From contig CAKAKS010000039.1 of assembly GCA_916700875.1 (NCBI GenBank), positions 17,519,139 through 17,583,138 of the forward strand: a stretch of DNA of 64,000 bases, read 5' to 3'. This stretch comes from Sebastes aleutianus (taxonomy: Eukaryota; Chordata; Actinopteri; Perciformes; Sebastidae). Made by a program: the position numbers and the translations under genes. Positions 53,934-64,000 of the stretch are shown here, one piece after another. Below the pieces are notes generated by a model. That model saw only the letters and a list, made by a program, of their open reading frames with translations. It ran no database searches and was not told the origin of the DNA. Positions within the stretch are counted from its first letter, which is position 1, and each line of letters begins with the position of its first letter.

Positions 53934-53974
53934 CTGGAAAATACAGAAGTAGAGACATGTATGTTATTATGAAG

Positions 53975-54110
53975 TAGAGCTGACAATCGATGCAAATATT
54001 TAATCACAAATAATCACGATTGTCCATTGTTAATCGGGATTAATCGCAAATTAATTGCACATTTTTATGTCCCTTAAAGATAGATATGTCAAGTATTTAA
54101 ATCGCAAATA
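53975..54110. repeat. Fragment of hAT-type MITE, family A
   Basis: GAGCTGACAATCGATGCAAA followed by TTAATCGGGATTAATCGCAA; one end of a family A element, truncated. It starts about 40 bp upstream of the exon 1 acceptor. Confidence 0.55.
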
Positions 54111-54954
54111 GACAACCTGTGCTATGGCTGGTATCACAAGCAAATATTAAAATGTCCTCCTCTCATAAAACACTCCTGCATGAATGTGTGAAGAGAAAAT
54201 CTCAGCTGCAGACTACAACATCACAAAGCACAGAACAAATCATCACAATTATCTCCGTGGGGACATTTTCACCTGTGAAATTGAATGTGTAGCCCTGCCT
54301 CAGCAGCTCCTCATTCTCCCCTGCTGTTCTGCTGATATTAAAGGGTTAAGTGCATGGGGAGCTTCTGCCTGATTGCTGTGTGTGTAGAATTATCTGAACC
54401 GAGGCAAGCGACATAACCTTTCAGCAGATAAAAGAGAAACGAGTGCAAATCTCTCTAATCGTCAGCAATAACAGGAGCCGAGTCAAAACACAGAAAGTGA
54501 CATTCCACCGCTGCATCATTATTCGCTCTTCTCCTGGCTCGCACTCTCGCCCAGAAGCCGACTTCACAGTGAGACAAATCAGTGGGTGTTTTGTCACATA
54601 CTGCAATTAGGGTGAATCAATTCAGATATTCTGAGACTCGTATGCGCAAAAAAGGAAAGAGAGAGACTGATACTGCAGAGCGTTTCTCCTCTTCCTTGAC
54701 CTTGGCTTCAACAGGGAGAGGGATGAACATGATAAATAGGGCCATCTATACTCGCAAGGCTCTCTGCCTCATTCTTAACCACATTATAGACCTAAAATCT
54801 AGTTATTACATTTTCATGAACAAAAATGAGTGTGTGACACATTCAAAGCCAACCCATCTCTTCTAGAGAAGATGGGTGTATCATATTAGCATAGATACAA
54901 GTTCTTAAGTACTGATGTTACTATATTCTAGCACAGCAACTTATGGTTATCTTT

Positions 54955-56330
54955 ACAGCTGCAACGACTAAGCGATTAGTTGTCAACTATCAAATTATCG
55001 ACAACTATTTTGATAATCAATTAATCGGTTTGAGTAATTTCTCAAGTAATGCCAGCTTCTTAAATGTGAGTATTTTCTTGTTTCTTTACTCCTCTATGAC
55101 GGTAAAATGAATATCTTTGAGTTGTGGACAAAACAAGACATTTGAGGACGTCATCTTGGACTTTGGGAAACACAGATCAACATTTTTCACCGTTTCTGAC
55201 ATTTTATAGACCAAACAACTAATCAATTGTTCAATTGATCGACTGGAGCCGATCCCAGCTGACATTGGGCGAAGGCGGGGTACACCTTGGACAGGTCACC
55301 GGAGTATCACATGGCTGACACATAGAGACAGACAACCATTCACACCTACGGGCAATTTAGAGTCAACAATTAACCTAACTTGTATGATGTCCAGGTGCAT
55401 ACTCCACACAGAAGGGCCCCAAGCTGGATTCAAACCTGAGACCCTATTGCTGTGAGGTGACATCGCCAACCACTGATTTTCATTATAAATTCATCGTATT
55501 CGTTTTTCTCTCTGGTTCTGTTATTTTCTCCATTAGTTGATTAATCATTTGGTCCATAAAACATCAGAATGGTGAAAAATGCCCTTCACAATTTTCCAAA
55601 ACCAAAGTTGGCATATTCAAACTGCTTTTTTTGTTAGATATTTATATTAATATCATAGAAGATTAGAAAAAAACAGCAAATATTCACATTTGAGAAACTT
55701 GAGGGAATGGATTTTTTTGGGGTATTTTGCCTTTAGAAGATATACTGAAACAATAAAAGCAAAGTTTGGTAATCTTAAGAAACTAGCAAGAGTACACTAG
55801 ATTTTTCAAAATGATCCAGCCGAAAAAAACGATCCCAGTGTTGTCAACTCTTTTCTAATGCTAGCAGCAATAGCTCCAAAAGTCACTAAATCTACAGAGA
55901 AAGTCGTCAAGTCAGCAACAATGACAGTTCATCCGTTCCAAAGCCACACCCCAAAAATTATCATTATGAACGTAAACATATCATAATGAACATAAACAAC
56001 GAACATGGCTATTGTTAGTACTCACAGCTGTCAAACTAGCAGCCTTTTGGAAGACATGGGAGGAGTATGTGCAGGCAGGCAGGTAGCCAGTCCAATCATT
56101 TCATTTGAGCCAGATCACAGTCCTGCGACAGCCACAGGTACTGGATTTTTTTTCTTTTTTTGTCAAAGCATTTAACTTATTGATTGCTGTCGGGGATGTA
56201 ATGAGAATTTGCACAAAAATAACAAAGAAATGTTTCTGAAGAAGATTACCAACCCTAGCTTTAATCAATTATCAAAATAGTTGCAGATTATTTTCCTGGC
56301 GCTCAACTAATCCTTTCAGCTTTACTGTAC
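54955..56330. repeat. Nest of at least three repeats
   Basis: 54955-55240 is an inverted relative of the MITE at 42571 (GACATTTTATAGACCAAACA). 55245-55485 is a truncated copy of the unit at 50465 (GATCCCAGCTGACATTGGGC). 55525-55740 and about 56260-56320 read as one forward copy of the 42571 family, split by a segment with inverted ends (TTGGTAATCTTAAGAAAC at 55769; TTTCTGAAGAAGATTACCAA ending at 56253). Confidence 0.6.
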
Positions 56331-58012
56331 TACATATCCTACTTCAACACTCAAAGAATTTAGTATTTCTCTCCACGACTAAAGTTCAAGTATTCACACT
56401 GACATGATTCAGATCTCAGCCGCACTTGGAAACAAAGAGTTTTTTTGTGCTCTGGATTCGCAGCTCATCCACAGACCCCCTTTGAGCCGCAGCAGAGAAA
56501 GTCTGAGAGGTAAATTTTCTATAATGATGGAGTTGTGAATGAGCCCACCTGTGACTGTGGCTCTATCATGGCCATGGGTTCCTTTCCATCCCTGAGATTT
56601 TCTTCATACAAAGTGGGAAAGACAAGCACAAAGAAGAAGGGGTAATGGCGCTGCGTGAGCTCTCCTCTCTACAGGCTGGCAGAGGAGCCCCACCGAGTTT
56701 TTGTCATCCAGCTCTTCCTCAGACACTTTCTTCTAGACAAGCAGCTTCAGCAAACCCCAGACTGACAACACGACAGGCCCCATATGCGCTCACAATGTAG
56801 ACTCACGAATAACAACACCCACACACACACACACACCGAAAATATAGATTGTGAAATGTTTGTATTTTTGTGGAAGTTTTGCACGATTTTCAGACAGGTC
56901 CATCTCTGCTAAAAAAGCCAGTGTTACCTCGCTCTGACGACGGGTATTTGCTAAAGCAACAGTCACTTTAGTATCTGCTGTGAGTAGCATCAGTCACTTC
57001 AGAGAGTAAGCACTGCAGAAACCACATGATGAAACCCTGGAGGATAATGATAATCCCTGAGCTTACAGTAGTGCGAGAGCACATTTTTCACTACGATTCT
57101 CGTGCAAACACTCCAACGCAGCCAACTCCTCATTAGCTCTGCTTTAAAGCACGGATGGCTCCACGTCTGAGAGAGGAGCAATGAGTAACAACTCACTTAT
57201 CTATTTTATTACCTTTTCTAGATCACTAGGTAGACCTAAAAATGTAATTTCAAAACACTATCTCCCGTAAGTGCATCAGAAAAGAGTCCTGCTTTGAATT
57301 AGCTGCCTCTACTCTAAATATTAAGACATGAAAACGGCCAAAGAGCAGCTTGCTGGGGAGTCTAAACATGGACAATTCAATAGAGACCAGGGGAGGCAGG
57401 AGCCATCTGGAGAGGATACAGCTCTAATGATTGACTGCAATACCAGCACCGGCGGCGCAGAGCCCGAGAGAAACAACTGCTGCCACCGCTGCACCAGTCT
57501 GTCCAGTCTGTCACACAGCAACCAAGGAGGTTACTTAAAAGAGTGTTGGTTTGTTCGGACCTGTCGTCCAAATGCTTCTAATAGAACAACGCACAGTAAC
57601 AAGGTGTGGATGAGAATGAATAACATTCCTTAAAGGACACCATGCAAACAATGCTGTACAGGGGTGCTTCAATTTCGTGTTTTTTATTTGATCAATACCA
57701 GAGTAAACGCCTGGTTGTTTCTCACGCAGCGTGGACGTGAAGATGTGGGACGTGCGGAGCAAAACAAAAGCCGAGATCAATTGTTCTTCTGAAAGAGATA
57801 CGTCCGGGCTACTCGGAGCCACGGCCATGATTTCCAACTGTGAAGCATACAAGCTCTTTACATCCGCTTTGAACGTGTTCAATGCAAAAATCATATGGCT
57901 ATTACTCTACTGTATGTGTCATCCATACTGCGCAGGATTGTCCCCTGCAATTTACATCAGATGTCAGGGTGCTGTTGTCTATGGAATCAATTTATGCTGA
58001 ACCACAAGAAAG

Positions 58013-58492
58013 TAGGGCTGTCCTCGACCAAAAAAAATCTTAGTCGACTAACACTTCTATTAGTTGATTTAATCGACAGATCTGTAAAACTGAATTTCTC
58101 AACAAAGAATCGCGCAAAAGCATTCTTGTGTTTACCAAAGATGTGCTCATGGGCGCCTGGGTTAGCTCAGTTGGTAGAGCGGGCGTCCATGTATTAAGGC
58201 TTGGTCCTGACCGTGGCGGCCCGGGTTCGAATCCGGCCTGTGGCCCTTTCCGCATCCACTCTCTCTCTCCCCCCTTTCAAGACTCTATCCACTGTCCTGT
58301 CATAAAAATGGAAAATGCCCCCAAAAAAAATAACTTTAAAAAAAAAAAGATGTGCTCATAAGTTTCTTGGAAATAAGTCATTCAGCATGAAAAACGTATA
58401 AAAAAAATCGACTAATCGATTAAAGAAATCTTATTTGACTAAGACCAAAACGACCTATTAGTCGACTAATCGACTATGAAGAGACAGCCCTA
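58013..58492. mobile_element. hAT-type MITE, family B, carrying a SINE
   Basis: TAGGGCTGTCCTCGACC and GAGACAGCCCTA ends with TTAGTCGACTAA-type motifs near both. It is split by the SINE at 58151-58348. Without the SINE it aligns in inverse orientation with 4714-4960. The flanking 8 bases no longer match well. Confidence 0.8.
58151..58348 (+). mobile_element. tRNA-derived SINE with target duplication
   Basis: Body starts GGGCGCCTGGGTTAGCTCAG. Pol III A box TAGCTCAGTTGG at 58163-58174 and B box GGTTCGAATCC at 58224-58234, followed by a non-tRNA tail and A-rich end. Direct duplication GATGTGCTCAT at 58140-58150 and 58349-58359. Not a functional tRNA: the anticodon arm is disrupted and there is a tail of more than 100 bp. 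Confidence 0.88.
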
Positions 58493-58582
58493 CAATATAT
58501 GTTCTTTAAACAAAAAGCTGGAGATCCAGGAGGTCACAGTGCAAACACCTGACATGCTCTGAGTTAACCACTTATTAATTAG

Positions 58583-58966
58583 TAGGGCTGTGTATTGGCA
58601 AGAATCTGGCGATAAGATATGTATCATGATAGAGGGGTTATTCAATATATTGCAATACTGTAAGCAAGGCGATACATTGCAATTTTTTTAATCTAATTTT
58701 AGGAAAACTGTCATAAAGAATACACCATATTCATGCAATGCAATCAGAACAGTGGGATCTGCATTTACATTTACTACAGTTCCTTTAACATCCAACATCA
58801 TAGCACTACTTAAAGAAGGCACATTTACTGAGATGGCACAGTATTGACTGAGTTAATCTTTGCATGAATACTATTAATGCATGAATACTATTAATGAAGT
58901 ATCAATACCATGTTTTTGAGAAACAAAACATAATATTGTGATACTCAATATTTGCTTACACCTCTA
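58583..58966. mobile_element. hAT-type MITE, family D
   Basis: TAGGGCTGTGTATTGGC start and TTGCTTACACCTCTA end. Flanks TTAATTAG (58575-58582) and TTAATAAG (58967-58974), 7 of 8 identical. Internal (A/T)TGAATACTATTAATG is tandemly duplicated near 58860-58895. Confidence 0.8.
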
Positions 58967-61900
58967 TTAATAAGTGTAGGAAGGACTTTTTTGAAAATTG
59001 AGAGGAAAAGCAACTTGACTTAAATTAGAATGAAAAATAATAACACATTCATAATGCATATAATCCCTTATTCTTAAAGCACCAGATCTAAACCATCCCC
59101 CCACATTGCTACAGGATTTTCAAGGTCAGCCCATTAAACTGAGATCACGGGAGGAACAGTAATGATTCCCTGGTAAACAAGGCTTTGTACACGCTTTTTG
59201 CTTCAGCAGAAATAGAGATGCAGATGCAAACACCTCTTGTCTTACTTACACAAACAAGCCACTTAAAGGTAGACTGGTGTGGCCAGTCTAAAGCAAGCAT
59301 GATTATTGTAAAGGATGATGTTTAGATTTTAATTGAAAATACACCCAAATAGCCGACGAAGAAGCAAGAGACTACTGTGCTGCTGCCTTCACTGAATCGG
59401 CATTTACAAACACCATATCATCTCCAGCCTGGTGGACTGTTTTTATTGTTTAAATTAAGCATGTAGCATGTCAATGGCATCGAATGGAGGGCTGGGAGTA
59501 ACTCCGACCTCAGCAGTTCTCAGGACCGTTGAGCAGCAGGATTAAAGCACGTGTGCGTTGAGAAAATGCGAATTGGCTAAACTGCTCCACACCACACCTC
59601 CTTTTCTCCGAGCACAACATCAGCCTTTTATCCCCGTCTGATTGAAAGCAAGGTCAGCTTCCTGCAGGACCGTAAGTATGTCCCTGGAGACAATTACGTC
59701 TTCCTGGAACACAGACAATGGCGGGTCACATAACGTCAAACAAGGGTTGTTGTTTGGATCATCTGTGTATTCAAATCCAATAATCCTGCAACCCAGGAAC
59801 TACACACATTTCTGTTCGACTCCACAATGGAGAGAAATGTGTCAAGGTCAGGTGGGTTATTTCCACCAGATGTGAACGCTGTTTCTAAATTTAATAACTG
59901 CTTGACTATCACTTTGAGTTCTTAAGATCCTTGTTTGAATTTGGTGAATCAGAGCTCCTAAAAGCACACAAGAGGTATGCATTAATCAATCACTATAAAT
60001 AGATCTTTATTATGAGTGTGAGGCATACTAGATTTACAACTAACGTATAGCAAATTATTATACATCTCTTTAATAGCCCAGGGCTGTAATCTAAGTAGCA
60101 ACATGGGGCCACGGAGACGTCATTCTGTCACCACATTAATAACACGGAGGAGGAGAATATGATTATGGTACACCGGGGCCAAAAGTAAAAATATTCTGCC
60201 AAAAGAATGATTGATGGAGCAGGTGTATTCTTTTACAAGGTGTGGAGGCTGTAAAAATACATTTATTATAGTACTTTTCAGATGGAAGATATAAAATCAA
60301 CCATGCCCTTCGTTATATTTCCAAATGACCACTTTCTTACGCCCTGCAGAGACCATATTCGTTTCTTTATCAAGATGTCCTTGTGCTCATTTCCTTGCAA
60401 AGAACACCCACTGAATCGGGGGTCTACCTGAGTGCAATTCAAATAATTAATAAGTCAAAAGCTTTCACCTCCACCCTTATCACTTCCTCCATACGTTTCA
60501 TAAATGAATTAATCATTGCTCCGGCAGAACACAGCAATCACCGGACAGCGTTATGAAGCAGAGCTGACCCTTGACATTCAAAGTTCACCAGGATTACTAT
60601 AAACAAGCTGTCATATTATAAGTGGCTTGCATGGTTTTATTTCACTTAATAGAGCGTTAGTCAAGCAGCGGTTGTCGATCCAGATTAAAAAAAGGCTCTA
60701 AATTTAGAGCCACTCACAGTTACACTGTTTTCAGTTGCATTTAAAAATGAACCTTGTCGCCGTGACCCAGTCTTTGGACTGCAGGCTTTGCTCCTGGGCG
60801 ACACACTCTGCTCTGCTGTAATGCAATTTGAGGGTATGGATGCTGACAGAAATTATGAATCTTGCCCTTGTCGCGGGGAGGGAGGGAGCAGCTCCTCTTA
60901 CGCTAAAAATATCCAGCGAAGTAGAGCGTCCTCCGGCAGCACCGTTTCAAAAGGATCCAGAGCAGAAGAATGAACCGAACAGTTTCTTCCTGCTCGTTAA
61001 AAGACAACGGCCGTTCACTAATACCTACGATAGCTGCAGATTAAAATTCTTAAATTGTAATTCTTGAAGATTAGATGGCAAAATCCTTCAGTAAATTGAT
61101 AAATGATAAGAGTGGGTATCGAATGCGCTTGGCTCGGTTACATTACTGTTGAGATATTATTGGTTTAGACTGCCGAACAGCCTCACAAAGTCTCACAACA
61201 CACGGAGTGATTCAATATGTACCATCCCTCATTTAGAGATGTGAAGAATGAGCTTCCTAATAGATGGAGACAGAAACAGCTACTAGAGGAGGAGAGCTCC
61301 GCCCAGCAGCTGCAGTCAGTCAACCCAGTCGTCAGACCAGTCGCTCAGTGGGAGTTGTTACTGGTGGCTCAGACAGATGTTGCCCAAACATTTTTCTTTC
61401 ACTACATCCACTGATGGATGCAGATCGGCCCGAAACAACAAAGGACTCAGCCCACGATGATTTAATTATCATTATTAACCGCATTTTTAACCATAAATCT
61501 CTTTAAGAGCATTTACAGTATGCGGCCTCTGGTCCACTGGCGTACATCTGGTTTTTGACTGTTAACTATGCCAGACAAAGTGATGTAATGATATCAAACA
61601 GGGAACATGTTTGAAGTTAAAAGTAATTTGAGTCTAAAGAATAGTTTAGACTCAATTTATTTCTTTAAAAAAAGTAAAATGTAAAAACTACCATCAAATA
61701 CTCTCGGTATTAGTAAAGTGCACTTCTTTATGTATAAGGGTAGATCACACAAATTAAACCTACTATGGGTTAATTTCTCTTTTATTAACATTGTGAATTC
61801 CTTTACATATGTATCTCACACCACAGATAATATGTGGGTATATGTAATTGCTGTATTTATGCCTATTGAACAGCTTGTTAAGTGGCCTTAACCACTCGAT

Positions 61901-62954
61901 CCACAAAGGTTTGCCTATTTCACACTGTTCACTGCATACCATACGGCTGGTTTCATCTCAACATACTGCGCAGTATGTTCAAGGTGGGAGGCATTTATTC
62001 CCCACAATTACATCCAGAATATAATTTCCTTCCAGCAAAAATGCAACACATATCACTTTTTTGTTCATTAATGTATAAAATGTCTCACATACAGTATAAT
62101 ACCTATACATAGTATGCACTTACTGCAGTTTAAAAGGCAAAAAGGCAGCTAACGTTTATGCATTTGATACCTTTTTATTATTATTTCTTTTCTTTTATTG
62201 TATTTTCTTTTATTTATTTATGTACTTTTATTTACTATTTACATCTATATTTTTTTCTTCTTTCCCCTAAATTTTAATCTTGGCAATTTGCTTAATGTCA
62301 TAGTTCTTTCCTTCTGATTGCGCTCTTGGTTCCAGGGAAGGTAGGGAGGGATAAGCGGTGGGTACAATGTGGGGTAATGTCTGTACAAATTTGGTATGTT
62401 TGTATATATGTGTATACTGTATGTTTGTATAATGCAAAACTCTTTTAATAAAGTAATACAAAAAGCAACTACACCTCTGTCAAATACAGTATATCAGCGC
62501 TCACACTGCAACATAAACCTGAACCAAAATACAGTAGATAACAGCCACCTTGATATTACTGTTAGTGTCACTACATGTATGTTTTCCAGCTCAACTAACA
62601 CATCAGTATTTTCAGTTGTTGATCAAAGAAACAAACAAAAGGACAGCTGGGCTGATTGAGTGTTTTGGCACTCTGGACATGATTTATTCATTTTTGTATC
62701 TATAGACGTGCCTGCGCGTTGTACGTCAAACGACAAACCGACCGAGAAGCTCAAGTTTGCCTGTCGTCTGAGATGCGACCTGTGAGCAATCAGTGAAGTG
62801 TAATCAGCTCCTTTATGCACGGATCACACCGATCACAGGAGGAATTATGATGAAGTGTGGTGACTGCACATTCTGCTTTATTTACTGAGGTGATGACGCT
62901 ATTTGTGATGAAGACATTTACATTTCTACCGCTTGTATTTTCTCATAAATTACC

Positions 62955-63060
62955 CTTCCATCCTCAATGGATACCCATGAGTCTCCCCTTTACATGCCCA
63001 CTTTATAATAATCACATGCAGTTTTGGGTAAAAAACATGCAGTTTTCTTTGCATGCAGTA
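62955..63060. repeat. Fragment of MITE family A core
   Basis: GGATACCCATGAGTCTCCCC then ATAATAATCACATGCAGTTT match the family A interior; both ends are missing. The adjoining 63060-64000 has no feature I can name. Confidence 0.5.
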
Positions 63061-64000
63061 TAATTGTGTTATTTTTGCCTATTCTAAAATGGTGTATTTT
63101 AATATTTCTGCATACTGATGTCCCTAAACAGTCTTGAAATTACATAAATTGGGTATTACTGGAAAGCTGAGACTCTTGTGGATCCAATGAGCCCAACTGT
63201 ATTCATGTGTGATGATGTTAGTCCCCATAGTAGCCATTTCATATAATGAGATCATTTTTTAAAATTTGACCTCACTGTATAAAATGACTTGTGGTGACCT
63301 CTAGGATAATCACAGCCCTATGAAACTTTACAACCACAAACTAAAGACCTAGGGCATTCAGAGGATGGATGGCTGTCGTAGTTGTATTCAAAATAAGGGG
63401 GTTTCTGAGCAGTTTCAAGAACAGAAGTTCTCACCATCCAATCTCCAAATGTCAAAAGTTTTTGAAACCAAATCACAGCATGGCTTTTTTATTGTGTTCC
63501 TCAAGGTCTTAATGTGGTATTTTAGAGGGCTTATTGATCATTTTGATCGATTCTCGAGTGGTAAAAAATGGTCAAATTTAGCACCAAATCTGTGTAACAC
63601 ATGGTATCAACCCAAAAATTGCTGCAACAACTTATGAGACATAATAGAGCACGGGAATGGCCATGACAAACTTCCATTATAACGTTTTGAACCCTTTTAC
63701 ACTTTCATAATTAATTTGATTATTTCTGATTTATGACCAGAACAATTTGACACACAGTGCTGAGCTGCATCTCAAATTAATCTTCAGGTTCCCAGCTTTC
63801 AGATGATGCAAACCACTTCCATGTGACATCTACTGTTGACCTTCTATGTCCCCCTAAAGACACCCTGTACCCCCCTAAAAAAAAGACTAAATCGGGTCTA
63901 AGTGGGTCTCTGATGGTTAATGACTATTTCTAATTCAGCATCACTACATCCTCATGGACCCTTGACCCACATTTCTATTTGTGATTGACACAGCCTACCC

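Larger units (their letters stand above)
53934..64000 (-). other. tln2: 5' flank or 5'-UTR intron of tln2
   Basis: Exon 1 appears to start with a splice acceptor, so this is probably an intron leading to a non-coding first exon. Besides the repeats listed, 54110-54954, 56330-58012 and 58967-62950 contain no recognisable exon, RNA or conserved ORF. A (CA)n run lies at 56819-56836 and T-rich DNA at 62160-62270. No promoter can be assigned. Confidence 0.6.

Noticed and set aside
57535..58000. Overlapping ORFs on both strands (119 codons minus, 89 codons plus)
   Set aside because: No recognisable domain, no convincing splice sites, and sequence composition like the surrounding flank. Could be a conserved non-coding element, but nothing supports a gene.
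58151..58235. Functional tRNA gene
   Set aside because: A and B boxes are present, but the cloverleaf is disrupted, a long non-tRNA tail and poly-A end follow, and target duplications flank it; it is a SINE.
1..64000. CRISPR arrays, operons, prophage or bacterial defence genes
   Set aside because: The window is a spliced vertebrate gene with fish repeats; no regularly spaced repeats with unique spacers and no operon-like ORFs.

Overview
The window is vertebrate, almost certainly teleost, genomic DNA. It is filled by one large multi-exon gene on the minus strand, talin-2 (tln2). I reconstructed 49 consecutive coding exons by translating the minus strand and requiring an AG acceptor, a splice donor and a continuous reading frame at every junction. 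Together they give one uninterrupted frame of 6,777 nt (2,259 residues). It starts at an ATG at 53893-53895 and ends at the exon at 1156-1263. The remaining roughly 280 residues (end of rod domain R12, R13 and the dimerisation helix) lie beyond the left edge. Paralogue assignment rests on talin-2-specific residues (N-terminus MVALSLKICVRQCN, Ser340 in F3, and GKLVDRSVE and DDPSMYQLK in the rod). Teleosts usually carry tln2a and tln2b, and I cannot tell which this is.

Layout from high to low coordinates (5' to 3' of the gene): 54-64 kb is non-coding 5' flank or 5'-UTR intron, with MITEs and a tRNA-derived SINE; 51.5-53.9 kb holds exons 1-5 (F0, F1, start of F2); 43.8-51.5 kb is the largest intron; 36.4-43.8 kb holds exons 6-12 (F2, F3, linker, calpain-type site); 1.1-35.8 kb holds exons 13-49 (rod domains R1 to most of R12) in a tighter array. 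Talin-2 is a cytoplasmic adaptor: the FERM head binds integrin beta tails and phosphoinositides, and the rod binds vinculin, KANK, RIAM/DLC1 and actin. Residues known from talin-1 for the R3 threonine belt, KANK binding, autoinhibition and integrin binding are all preserved.

Introns and flank carry many short non-autonomous DNA transposons. Several hAT-type MITEs have TAGGGCTG-like ends and 8-bp target duplications, and several TTAA-flanked MITEs have inverted ends. There are also a 732-bp palindromic element, a THAP-domain relic between inverted repeats, a SINE inserted in a MITE with a related empty copy 53 kb away, and an L2/SINE-like unit inserted in another repeat. I see no second functional protein gene, no rRNA, no functional tRNA and no CRISPR. 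No prokaryote-like or new defence system is present. The most notable gene-level points are one GC-AG intron, an extra Gln in the F1 loop, and a MITE within about 22 nt of a 5' splice site.
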